This document shows, one piece after another, positions 12,601-26,328 of a DNA stretch of 64,000 nucleotides; within the stretch, counting starts at the first letter, position 1; the number at the start of each line of letters is the position of its first letter. The notes below the pieces were generated by a model. It saw only the letters and a list, made by a program, of their open reading frames with translations, made no database searches and was not told the origin of the DNA. A program made the position numbers and the translations under genes. This stretch comes from Mansonella perstans (Eukaryota; Nematoda; Chromadorea; Rhabditida; Onchocercidae): contig JBAMDO010000067.1 in NCBI GenBank assembly GCA_037074765.1, positions 124,001-188,000 of the forward strand. Reading direction: 5' to 3'.

Positions 12601-15600
12601 TCTTGTGGTCAATAATGATCAGTGCGACAAGAAAGACAAGAATCCTTGTGGTCAATTATTTCAAAAAAGACAATTAAAATTCTGTAAAATGAAAATGCTT
12701 AAAGTAGCATTTAATTCCACGCATGCTGCGTTGTTTCAATGCTTCATCTTGCAAGTATTCTGCATTTCCTCTTCTTTTTTCAAAACTTTCCTTCAAATCT
12801 TCCAATTGCTTGCAACAAAAGCAGAATGAGAAAGAATATTGTCTATTTGTCGTGTTGATTTCGCCACCGCTTTACTTCTCGTAATCTCTCCACATTTCAT
12901 TTTCTCTTTCTTTCAAATTTCTTTCACTTCATGAAATTACAACTCATTCATAAGTTTGCAATTTAAATTTCTCCGACATTTTACTTCTCTCAAGAGATTT
13001 GTTTATGAAAGCCAATTGTCTTGAAATTGCTATTGGCTTTCAATTTTTGACACATTATGCTTTCAAATATTTGAAATTTGGGTATATGGAACAACTTGAT
13101 CTATACGTGCATTTACAAGTGGTCTTCAAGGAAAATCGATTTTTAATTTATGAGAAAGTTAGTCAAATTGTCCAAATCAGAAATTTTTTTTGCTACTTTG
13201 AAACTATTTTTTAAGTTTTGTCCTCCCAACTTTAGTCGGAAAGTTCGAAGTGGCCAAGTTAAAGAAATTGTTGGAATCGATTCCACCTGCATTCTGAATA
13301 TCTCAAAGACATTTTCATTGGAAATTCCAGTTTTAATACCAATCATTGCATTGAACATGCAAGTTCTCCCGTTATTTACCTCGTACCCATCGATCAATTC
13401 TGCCCAGGAATCAATAGATGTGAAACAGAATGCGAAGAATTATTGGGAGAGGAAATCGTTGATTACAGCCTAGTCATCTCTGTTAACTAAGTAATTTAGG
13501 CCAAGAAGAAAAAGCCTCGAAATTTTATAAACTTTTCCCAAGCAGAATGCCATACAGAATCAATTATTGAATTCATTCTTAGGTGTAAATTTATGGCAGT
13601 GACTCTAACACAGTATTAGTAATCGTACAACTCATTTGCATGCATGCAACTGTGCAATTAGATGGACAGCAAATGGGGTAGATGTGATATTTCGAATTAG
13701 TTGAAACGCATGTTTAGAAAATTGAATTCCTTTTTGAAAGCGATTTGAATTCAAGCTGAATAGATGAAATTTTATTGCAATAAATTTCGAATCAATTAAT
13801 TATTTCAGTCACTGAAAAATTTCTGTTTATTTTTTCTCGATGAACAGATCCATTGTTGCACTTTTTGTTAAACTGAATAACTTTGGCTGGATTCCCAAAG
13901 TCAGTCACTGACTTGGCTCAATTCCCTTCTTTGCCGCTTTATGTTCCAAGCAATTCATGACGGCATTGCATTTTCTTGAGCAAACAAATTTATATTAAAA
14001 TTTAGTTTCTTTTTTCGACTTTATTGCTTGCTTCAACAATGTTTGCAGCACAACAAAGCGGGCAGAGCAACCATCAATGTTTCTGTCTCAAATTTTCAAA
14101 TCTTCCAAAATTATTTCCATGTCCTCTCTGTCCATTCTGATCACACTACCAAACTTTTCCTTCGTTCTTTTATTTCTTTTTTCATATATTTTTTGCTTTA
14201 ATTTGCAATCTTTGAAATTTCTCAATTGACAATCATACATATCCAGTTGGCAAATGGCAATATTTGCTACATATAATTATAAATTTTTTTCATCTTCAAT
14301 AATTTTACTACTACTGCTGCTGCTACTGTCTCATTAATTCCACTGCACTATCATAATTAATAGTCAAGATGGTGGTATATGTGTCAAAACCTTTCACATT
14401 AATCATTAGGATTTCAATATTTCCAAAATTCCCTCCTTTCTGTTGAAATATTATTCCAGCATACAATATGAACAATTATAAACAGTGATAGGGATGAAAG
14501 AGGAACATGAGGGATTAAAATTTTGATAGAATTACCACGGGACTTCCGCCGACTACGACATTACTAGTCTGGCAGAGGCGGAGAAAGATGAAATATACGG
14601 CAGTTGTGGTGGTATTTCCATTCTTATTATAGTATTACTATTATTATTATTACTAAGAAAATACTAGTAAAATAGAGGAAGGCCACGCCTTAGACAATTT
14701 TACGAGGAGGATATTTCCCATAATCTCTCTATATGTGGCTCATTATTGCACACCAAATGTTCAGCCAAGTCTCAAGCAATTATTCTTAAGAATTTGCTAA
14801 AAGCCTATTCATCCTGAAATGACCGCGGATTTTGGACAATTTGAACACTACAATGATAAAATAGTGATAATGGTATCGCGTTTATTTGGTATTTGGATGT
14901 TTCTGGAATGTGTGATTTCTGATGACAACTTGTTAGTTTACCTTTACCCTTCTTTCTTATTTTTAATAAAGTTAAAATTAATATATGAAAAGTTAGGAAT
15001 CCACTTTAATTATTAGCACACGCGTTATTTTAGGACTTATTCTAAGAATAATAATTATATAGTTAAAGAAGCTTAGCATTAGAATATATGAAGTTTTTTT
15101 AACAACTGTGATATAAGTCAATGTATTAGACATGTTCATACGTGAATAGTAGGCAATATCGTTGGATGCAAATTAAAATCAATTGGATGAATAGCCGTTT
15201 CTAAGTTTTATGTGCATTCATGGAACTTTCAGTGGAAAAACTATAGTTTTGCGAATATTTATGAACTTGACTGACTGTAGTAAATGCAACAACGATTCAC
15301 AGATAGGCATGCAAATGTCCATGCGTGTGTCTAAATTTGCGATCAGTACATTTTTCCAGTAATCTTAGTGTTTAGTGAATAGAACTGCCTCTGTTCAGTT
15401 TCATTGTTATTTCATTCAGAAAGTTCATGAACTGATTTCATTTCATTGAATATTTGCAAGAAACAGTTTATTGCAAAAGATGGATTTGCCATTTCTTTCC
15501 ATCTGAAATTCAAAAAGTTTTATCTTTTACTGCATGGAATGCCAACTAAATTTAAATGATTAAAAAGAAAACGAATTGCACTTTGGCATCTGAATGGAAA

Positions 15601-18600
15601 ATATGAACGTTCATTGTTCTGAAATGCATTGATTCGAGCCAATTGCGTGACCAATAAGCAAACTGACATAAACAGACAGCCTTCGACACTTGAAACTTTC
15701 TAAGATTCTTTGTCATACATTTCAGCCAAAGTATTAGCAACAAATTCCTCGTCTGATTTCGCAGCTGGCTCAAGTGTCCTCTTTCTTCAAACTTTTTTCC
15801 CTTGCTAATTAATTGAACTGAACTGAAAAGGTATAGTTCAGAGAACCTTATATTAAGAAAAAAATCTCAGGCTTATCAGAAATTCAAGATTGCTGCTGTA
15901 GATAGCAACACAGAAAACACTATAGCTTATCAATTTTCGAAATTCTTCAAAGAAAAAAGTGTCGAAAACTTCAGGGCATACCTTAGTGATTAATTAATTC
16001 AAAAAGCAATGAATTAATTGATTTCTTTCAGAATCAACAGGGTTATTGATGCGAGTTCGAAAATTATCCTATCTATCCCATCCTTAAAATTAAGGAATAA
16101 CTTTAATCGACCAGAATGAATGCAATTATTAATTATTAGTCCTCTATTAATTTAAATATCATATCTGATGAAAACATAAGAGGGAAATCATGCGTTTGCA
16201 TACTTGAAGCTTCAAAGGGAATGGGCAGTGAGAGAGGAAGCGGAAGGAGAATGTGGTATTGTCGGAGACGGAAATTTCTAATGGTCATTGATCCACTGAA
16301 GTGGCTTTTTCATTTTATCACTGAGGAATTCTGGGAATTTTCTCTGCCAATTCCGTGTTGACAATGTACTATTTTCTTTTTCATTTCTGGGAAAAACTTC
16401 GAAAAGAATTCAAAATAAAAATTACTACAGTAAGAGCAATAAAAAGTATTGTTTGCCATAAGAAAATTTTGTTTCAAGGAAAGGAAAAGTTGTTGATCTT
16501 TATGTTTACTTATGAATGTGCTTATTTACTTATGAATTTACTTATAAAATTATTGAAGAAGAAGAGAAACTAGCAAACATCCTTGCAGGGACAAATGCAC
16601 CAGTTTAAAATGATTCCTTGGATTCAAGGCATGCTTTAACTTTATCATCTTCTTTGCATTGTTAGTAATCAGCTGACATTATTCGATTGTTCTTGTAACC
16701 AAAAAATCATTTATGAATATTTCATAATGCTAGTAGCGTTCTGCTACAGTTTCTTCATTATTTCTTGCAACTTGAAATTAATTACGTGTTTTGCGTCAAA
16801 TCTCAGGCTCGAATTAGATGAACTTGGTAGGCTGCTGCTGCTTCAGTATTAGCGTCTGTTTTTTTATTGGCATTGTTATCACTCGGTCCTCTGTTTCATT
16901 GGATGATTTGTCATTTTAGTAGCTTCACATTTATTCCCATATATTCTCCCGGAAGTATCTATCAGATTCCATCGCGAAATAGTTTCTTTCTGCGAATGGC
17001 ATAACAGTGAATAAGCTAATTATTGATTGGTAAATCTAGCTGAATTTTTTTGTCTTTTTGATAATTTTCAAAAATGTTTTGAAGTTAGCATCACCAAAAG
17101 GTCAAAAAAAAATCAATTGAAGAAAAACTCAATTGAATGCTTTATATTATAAAAAAAAAATCAAAAGAAAGATTTAGCATCATCGTTGTTCATAAAAAAA
17201 AATAAAAAAAAAAACATCAGAAAATTAGAATCATCATTAAAAACTCTTGTTTTTCGAGTAATATTTTATTTTAATTAGCTTTCTGTCTTATTTTACCATA
17301 AAATGTCAACTATTTTTCAATTCAAATCTTAACTTTCTTCAATTTTCAATTTAAGCTGCTTATTCTGAGTGACAGTAAAAGAAATTCTGAGGACCAGTTA
17401 TCATTTCAGATATTACATTAGATATTTCATACCATGACTTGATTAAAATTTTTTAAAAATTGTGCAAAAGAATTCCAGCTACATACTTCTTAGGATTCAT
17501 ACAATTCTTTGCAGAAATCCCTGCAAATTGAATTTTTTTCTAGCAAGTAATGAAAGTTCATAATAATTATTTACAAATTGTGTCGAATCGATCAAATCGA
17601 TCGTTCCATTCTTTCATGGATACACTCGCATTCTTTCTTCACTATCTTTTGTTTATTTTTAAAATATTTGGAATTTGCACGAAGTATTAATTCATTTGTT
17701 TAATTTTTCGAATTAAATTAAAGTTTGTAAAAGGTTATTTGATATATTAAAAACTTTAATGTTTAGTTACGCCGCTGAAGCACCACCATTCACTACATGG
17801 AATGACGAGCGGCACATTCATCACGACAGTTTCGCTTCTGCGACATTCAACAATCTAGGAACAGGTGTTGCTAGTGCTGGCATTAGTAACAGTAACAATG
17901 TTATTGGAACACAGCCAAGGTAATTTACTACTTCTGATCCTTCATTAATTAAATAATGCAATCCTTTGATTCGATTTTGCTATTGCTGTGCATTGCACAA
18001 ACGCAAGCTTTTAATATCAAAACATTTACTTTCTTTGATAAACAAACTGTAAGAAATTTGCATAATTTATAATTTGAATTAGTTGTAGAATTCACTGACA
18101 GCAATTATTGTCTGATTCTCTGATAAGTACAAAACTTGAAGAAAAACAAAAATTTTGATAAATTTAAATGCAAATTAAATATTTAAACTTAGAATTTTTT
18201 AAATGGCAATAGTTTTCAACTTTATTTTATGATTTATTAACAAAATTTTATGTCAGGAAAAACTTTGACAAGCTCTGTGAACTGAGATTAATACAAGTTT
18301 TATTGAAATTTTGTTATGACTTCAGTTATATCTTTGCAAAAAGAGTAATTCTTAAATGACAGTTAGAAGTGAATTTTTCATCACTGCAATGCATCAGTCA
18401 GTTGCTCAAGGGATGAAAAGAGCTTCTGGGTGATCTGACAGAAATCAACTATTTGAACTATTGATCGATGATTCAGGTTTTCCGCAGGCCAATGGGGCCG
18501 ATGTTCAACAACCTGTGGTCCCGGTGTAGCCACCCGTACGGTTGAATGCGTAGCTGTACAAGGATTAACCTCAAATATTATTAAACTGCCGGACTATGAA

Positions 18601-21600
18601 TGTGAAGGTTAGAATAATCAATTAATTTTACTTCTTTCCTTCTGAAAACTAATTATAGATGACATCTCAAGCATTGTAACTTCTTTCACTTCATAATATG
18701 AAACCAAATTCAAGGTACATTGAAACCGAGCGCTTTTCAACCATGTCAAATACAAAAATGTGAATTAAATGACGCAGATAATGAGCTACCTGTACGTGAA
18801 CGATCATTGACACCCAAACGTTTCTTCAAATGGGATTACGGTGATTGGACAATTTGCTCTGCTTCCTGTCTTGGAGGTATCACTTTCCTACCCACTTCAC
18901 CATTGGTTAAAATTTTAAAAATATACTGGATTTATCAATAATAAGACGTGATAAGTGAGCGAAATTATTTTTGTAAGGGAACTAATTTGCGCAGCTTCTA
19001 ATTTCCATAAGAAACGGCGTAATACATTACAATAATACTGACAAAAGACCAGTCTACGGTTGACAAAACTTTATATGATGCTTAAAATTTTAAAATTTAG
19101 ATTCACTTCAGAAACTTAGAAATTGATCTGATAATTCGAATTTTCATAACGTAATATGACGCTTACTAGATTTCAGCTAAGATTTAGCAGTTTTGATTTT
19201 AGGTAAGCAGCGTTCAACCCTTAAATGCGTTGATGTCAAACGACGTACCGCTGTTGCATGGTCATTTTGTGACGCAAGACAACGCCCTGTTGATTTAACA
19301 CGTTCTTGCAATAATGACCCTTGTCCACCTGAATGGGATGTTGGTTTTGATCTTACTAGCTAATTTCTTAAAAAAATATTTCATAATATTTTGAAAATGT
19401 CTAAAATGTTATGTTGTGATGTAATTAGTATCATTTTCTGAGACGCGTATTGTTATATGTAATCGCGAACTGTTAATGCTATAAGTTACAAATTAATGAA
19501 CAAATAAAAGCTATGGTGAAATGGATGCGAAATGGAATCAGTTAAGTTTGATTGAAAAATTAAAAAATTGCACGAGATTTAATTTTTCAGATTGGTGAAA
19601 TGTCGCAGTGCTCACATACATGTGGAGGTGGATTACGTACTCGAAAGGTTTATATACCTTGGCATTGATTGACGTTTTGAACGTTTTTCATTGATTGACG
19701 TTTTTTATATTTTTGAATTTTATTTTTCTGTCTTTTCTGGATGTTGTTAAATGCAAATTTTAAAAAGAATAAATTAGAAGTAATTCCAATATCATTCTGA
19801 TACTATTTCTGTATCTTTTCACCTCTTGATAATTGGCAAATGGATGATGGTCATTTTGCTGAAATATTCAGGTGCGGTGTATACGTCGCATATCGCGGAA
19901 AGGAACTGCCGAATCGACATTAATTCTGCCAGATGGCCAGTGTCCGCAGCCGAAACCGATCAACAGTGAAGCATGCGGTCTGGTTGACTGCCCCGTAATG
20001 TGGAAGGTTGCTTTAACTTCTTAAGATAGAAATCCATTTTCTAAACTGGCTGTAAAAGAAATGGATACATAAGTCTTTACTTCAAACGTCTGCAAAATTT
20101 TCTGTTATTTTGATCTTAAATTGCTTATTCAGTTCTTCAGGTCGGTAACTGGGGTCGATGTTCAACAACTTGCGGTCCTGGTGAGCAACGTCGTGACGTG
20201 ACCTGTGAACAACGTATGACTGATGGCGAGTTGAAACGCTTTCATCCACCCATACAGTGTCGTCATATCGAAAAGCCGCCAACTGTACAGCTTTGTAATT
20301 TAGGTAAATCAAGCAGTCAACCAAATTTGATTCATTTTGCACATAAATATATCTTAATCCAATCTAAATTGGAAACACTAATAGCTTGACACAAAGAAAT
20401 GAGCCTAGACCAAAAGCAATTAGATAAGATTCCAAGATTGAATAGAAGGATGAATAAGCATAGTATCATGCTGTTACAGCACTATCATTTTGAAAGTTCA
20501 AAAAATTTGAGAAATAAGAATGGAAGTATCAGTGAATAGAAAAGATTAATGAAAAGGAATGAAATCATTAATGAGAAATTGCAGGCACATGCAACAGCTT
20601 AAGTGATTCGATATTTTACAACGATAGAATTTCATCTTCGATGTCAAATTTGATGCAACGACACGGTGGACACAATCGCAAGTTAACATTAAACATAGGC
20701 GGTAGTGCAAAGCTATATGTTGGCACATCGCTGAAGGTATGTAGAGAAAGAAACTGGTAAATTGGGCAACTTCCTGATCTAATGACCATTAATTTGACCA
20801 TACCAATCAAATTTTCATTCATATACCGCAGGATGAAAAGAGATAGATTTTGGATATTTTTGGAGATATTAATTGAACATATTGATAAATTAGATATTAC
20901 TGTTTGAGGTGTGTTCCATATTGCAACGTTTAATAAGAATCAACAAAAAAATAAGCAGTAATTTTAAAAGGATACTTAAAAGATCTTGTACTGCAATAGA
21001 TCTGGCAAAAATGGCCAGCAAACGGTTGCGTTTGTATAACATCATGTTGTATGATTGAATTATAATATGAATCACAATTAAATAATGATTTCGAATTCAT
21101 TGAGAATCAGTTAAACTTCATAGGAAAATATGAGTAATGGTTAACTTGGATGTATGCATTTAAATAAAATTATTGAAATTTAAATAAATGTTTAAATAAA
21201 AATATCAAGATTTCCTTATTTTCTAAGAGGTCTCGGATCGAAAAATACGAAGAGCGATCACTGCTTTGTTTTCAGGTTAAATGTCCAGTCCGTAATTATG
21301 CAAAGAATAAAATTATTTGGACAAAAGACGGGAAAAAGATTGCGAACAACGGTAAAATTTATTATATGTTTTTGGAAAAAACTTTTATGACATAAAGTTT
21401 ATTAATTTTTGAAATATAAAGACTAAAATTAAGTTTTGAAGACTTAAAAAAAATAAAGCGTTATTGGAATGGGATTGCTAGAAACAGTTCACTTTGCGTC
21501 TCATCGTTTGATTAATTATTTTTCCAGCACACATTAAAGTATCAACAAATGGTGCGTTGCGTATTTTCCATGCTCGAATGGAAGATGCTGGCGTATATGC

Positions 21601-24600
21601 TTGCGTAGCTAATGGTGCTAGAGGGAACGTTACGTTAACTTTCAAATCACGTGAAAATAAAGTATGCGTTTTATTTTTTACTCAAAATTTCATTTTGTAA
21701 AAGTTAAGTTATTGAAAGGAAATGTGATATTTGCTTATTTTTTTAGGGTGAAAATGAAAATGACTCTCGCTCAATATTAAATCAAAATATGATGGATAAT
21801 GATCTCGAGAATGATCCAGTTGCTGTTGATCATCAACTGCTGCAGGTCCTTTCAAATTACCAAAATTAATAGTGATTTTTGTTGCGAGTTTCTTTATCGT
21901 ATTATTATTTAAATTGTAATTTATGGTCAAATGAAATTTAAAATAATTCTTTTGAAATTTCTAAATTTTAGCAAGATTTTATGACAACTGCAATTCAATT
22001 TTGAAGTATTTTCAGAAATAATTTTATCATTTTCGCATGAAAGAATTTTTGTCATTTTAAAATCTATCCATTTAATAATTTCAGAAAGTGCGACATTCAT
22101 TAAAAAACAATGGTGATATTCGAATGTTAGAAAAACTAGCCGATATCACTGAACCAGGCCATATTAAGGTGGTGACATTTTTAATATGATACTCGATAAG
22201 TGGAATCTTTGCTAAAATAGTATTTTCAGATTGATTATGCTGCTGGTGAATGGTCAAGATGTCCACATTATGACTGTGGAAAAGCATTACGTGCACAGGT
22301 AAACTGATTGAAAGAAATCACAGTCTAACTTCCATTCTTGTTCTTTTTTCTGCAATTAATTGAAGTTTACTACGAAAATTTTTAGGTACGACAATTGAAA
22401 TGTCGAATCAGTTATCAAGGTTCGATCGGATATCTTGATGATGATGTATGTGAAAATTTCAGCATTGTACGACCGCCATCTTCGAGGAGTTGTCTTCCAT
22501 CATACTGCCCCCGATGGCAATCATCCCCATGGTCTGAGGTATGTAACCAATCGAATAAAAAGCGATTCAATTTTCTTTTAGTCCCAGTTAAATTGGTCAT
22601 GAGTTGATCATAAAAATGTCTTGGCTATATTAATAGTTCGATATAATACAATGCTCGCTCTTTATTATCAATGATCAAATATTTTCTGAAGCTTTGCATA
22701 ACTAATTCATTAACTTCCAGTGTTCATCTTCTCGTTGTATCCGACATTCCACATCCATGCAAAGGCGTGAAGTCAAATGTGCTTATGAAAACGGCACAAA
22801 AGCAGCTTTTGAATTATGTGATCGAGAAAGTCGACCAAAAGTGAAAAAGGAATGCATCAATGGTATGATTCTTTTAGTTTTCCTTCCTTAGTTTTTCACG
22901 GAACTCTTATGTTGATAATGAGAAGACATACTTCTTCAAATATATTTTCTTGCAACATTATAATTTTTTGAGTATTTTTCATGGAAATATTGAATATACA
23001 TAAAATTTTGAGGTGAAAATGTCGCAAGAATCATAGTATCTTTAAAACATTAATTTTGTGACGTTAATTCACGTTATATAATAATTAATATTAGTAAGTG
23101 CATTTCTGCTGAAGTTAATTCACTACATTCTATCGTACTCAGGTTTGACCAAATGACGAATATTAAAAGATGGATTACAACTTTATAATACTAATCTAAC
23201 ACCAATAAAGGCAATACATCACAATAATTTCAAACATGATTGTTCAAAGAACAGGAGTAACCATACGATGTCACATTTAGAAGCAACAATTAGTTGTCAA
23301 CAAATAAACATTGTTGAATATATCACAATTATGTCTACAAAATGTTAATTAACTGCCTCATCACTTCTAATTTACTTATTTGTTTGCCATAAGGAAAGTC
23401 GAAGTATGTTTCAATTGACTTATTAGATTTAAATCTAAATTAAAGCTACTGTCATTATGATATTCGCTTGCACTCTGCTTTGTATCTGCAACTATTTAAT
23501 TTTTCCAACCATTTAAATTTAATTTCTACAACTATTTAAGTTTAATTTTTCCCAAGTTACAATCACCGAGGTACTATTCATTAGGGTGCAAGAAATTTGC
23601 ATTTTACCTATGAAGTATAACTGAAGAAGGAAATTAAATTTGAAACAAATTAAGAGTAAACTGCTTACAGTGATGAAAAACAGTTCAACAGACTAATTCA
23701 CCTGTCCAGTTGGTCAATTGGGAGTAGCAGTTTAATTAATTGACGCAGTTGTGTGACTTGTCAAGCATTTCTTCCTTTTGTTTGCTAGTGCGAAGTAGTC
23801 AATTTCGATGAATTTCGTTTATATCTTTTCCATTTTAGGAAATATTTGACTAAATATGACGATTTAGAAAGAAATGGAAACATTTAAATTTATGCAAATT
23901 AAATATTTTAAATTGTCTTAATTTAGTGAATGACCATTCAGCATTTGATGAATTTTTTTGCTCAAAAGCAGAGAAAAATAGTAATTTAAAACACATTAAG
24001 GGGCGTTCATTCGATGTATAACTGGAAATAAATCAACGGGAAATTCATTCTTGGACATTTAAAGTGTGGGCAAAGTGGACATTTAAAGCTTTTCATTTCT
24101 AAATAAGCCATAGCATAGTGCTATCCAATCGCAAACATAAGTGCCTAGCGAATATCACTTCAAATGGGCCAAAATTAAAAGACACATATATGCTCTGAGT
24201 TCTTTTTTCTTTTTGGCCAGTGATGGGAACGATACAATTTGCTGTTGGCTTGGAGATTGGCCTTTCAACTTTCCCTGTCGGTTCTTGTTTATTCTTTGGC
24301 ATGGTTTTGATGAAAATCAATAAAGTGATGTTTCCTTCTCATCATTTAAAAGCACTACTTTTGGCTCATCCAAGCTCATTTCCTGTTATTCACTCATCTG
24401 CTTTGGGCCTAATTTAAGGCGTACATTTATTCTTGTTACTCTTCAATAAACTTCCTCTCAGCATATGAATCAATCAGAAAATAAATTTTTTATAGTTTTT
24501 TACTTTAATCTATAGGAAATAATGCAAAAGATGAAGGTAAATATTGCTCTTCAAGTATTTCGGAGCTGAGGAAGAGTGGTAAAAGCTTCAATGGAAAGTG

Positions 24601-26241
24601 ATTCATTCTGAAATTGGTGGAGAAATTTTGATAAGACAAGCTGATAAAGACAAAACCGTTTTGTTTAGAAAAAATATCACTTTTTGCTCAAATATAGTTT
24701 CCTTCACAAATTACAAACAGTTTTTTGAATTGATAGAATTCAACTAACTTATTTTTAATTTGCTAAATATGAACATTTCAGTGAATTGTACAGCTGATTG
24801 GCGACCATCTGTTTGGGGACAATGTAGTCAAACTTGTGGTGATGGTGGGATACAGGTAATTTCAGATTTTCTTCTTTTTTTTTAATTTGCAATTAATTTT
24901 TGGGGAAAGGAAAAGGTCAAGGAAAAGGTCAAATTTGCAATTAATTTTTGGGAAGAAGTCAAAAGTTTTGGAAACTAATTTTTGGTTAAATAAAAGTTTA
25001 TTATATTTGTTTGGACGAATAATTTGATATATGCCGCATATTATTCAATTTTATCAAATTTAAATTTATTACAGATGCGTCTGTTGCGTTGCGTATGGCA
25101 CGGAACACGTAAACCAGCTGGTCGTAATTGCCAATCGTCATCACGGCCAGCAGCAATTCGTGCATGTCAGGAAGCCAGCAAGTTACCAGCATGTCCATCA
25201 AAATTACCAACAGGTGCTGGTGCTATTGATGCTGATGATCCTAATGCCATAACACCTAAAGCTTCTTTGCTGAAAGGACTGAAAAATTGGCGCGGTTGGA
25301 AACTTTATCATTGGGTGTCTGATAGCAGTGGCAATTTTCGACGCAAATTTTGATTCTTTACTTTTTTAGAAAGAAAAATTGGGGAAAGAAAGAAAAAAGA
25401 CAATAATAGCGAATTTTAAATCGCTCTCTTTTGTGACTTCGAAAATTTATGGAAAACAATCAAAGTCTGAGAATTGAAATCAAAAATGGGGGAAATTTTA
25501 GAGAAATAAAGACGAAATAAACCACAATTATTGAAAATTAAATTCACAGTTAATTTCTTGGCTAAGTGCACATTTGGGACAATAATTTTAATGAACCATC
25601 CAACTTGGACGCTGGGAAAATTATTCCAAGCAAATCTGTGTACAAGTGTGTGTGTGTGTGTTCGGATGAAATTAAACAAGAATTAAATCTTAATACTTTC
25701 CTTTTTCCGTGAACATGAAATAATGAATAATCATGTAATCCACGTCATCCACTCCCTGGAGGGACAAAAATAGTAATAAGACAAGATGAGCTGCAATTAT
25801 AAATAATGTGAATTTTCAAAGAGAAGCGACATCGTTTTGTCTTCTAATTCTTTTGTCTCAAAATTCTTGATTTCACAGGTCTGCCAATTTTTCAAACGTA
25901 CCAAGCCCTTTTTCCCACTTCTTGAACCCTTCCTTGCATAAATATTCGGCAGAGAAAATAACTTTTTACCTATTTTCTAGACGAATCAAAATTGATCTAA
26001 TCATTATTCAAAGCAAACTTACCCAAATGTCGCACTCTGCCTGTTACACTACCCATACAAATTGCAAATTTTAGGCAAATCAAAATTGTTTCGATACATT
26101 TTCTTTAAGTTATAACTTAATTTGTTTAATTTCAAATATAAATATTAGTCGTTGGAAAAGTGGAAGCTTTTTCCTCTAAATTAGAAGTTCTACTAATTTC
26201 TAGGCTTAGTTAACTTTCCTAACTCTGCCCTTTCTGGAGAA

Positions 26242-26328
<87 letters not shown>

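Larger units (their letters stand above)
9612..17766 (+). other. 8.1 kb intron or intergenic break inside the madd-4-like locus
   Basis: AT-rich interval between the N- and C-terminal exon blocks. It holds the candidate internal first exon (16807-16909), two short tandem repeats (11095-11208 and 12572-12656) and a GC-richer hairpin-forming patch near 14543-14590. Flanking phases disagree (1 versus 2), so an unrecognised exon whose length is 1 modulo 3 may lie here. I searched for one by eye and found none I could support. An internal promoter for the short isoform is expected just upstream of 16807. Confidence 0.5.

Noticed and set aside
13150..13473. 107-codon + strand frame in the large intron
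   Set aside because: No splice context, domain or signal peptide, and an overlapping antisense frame of similar length. Looks like chance.
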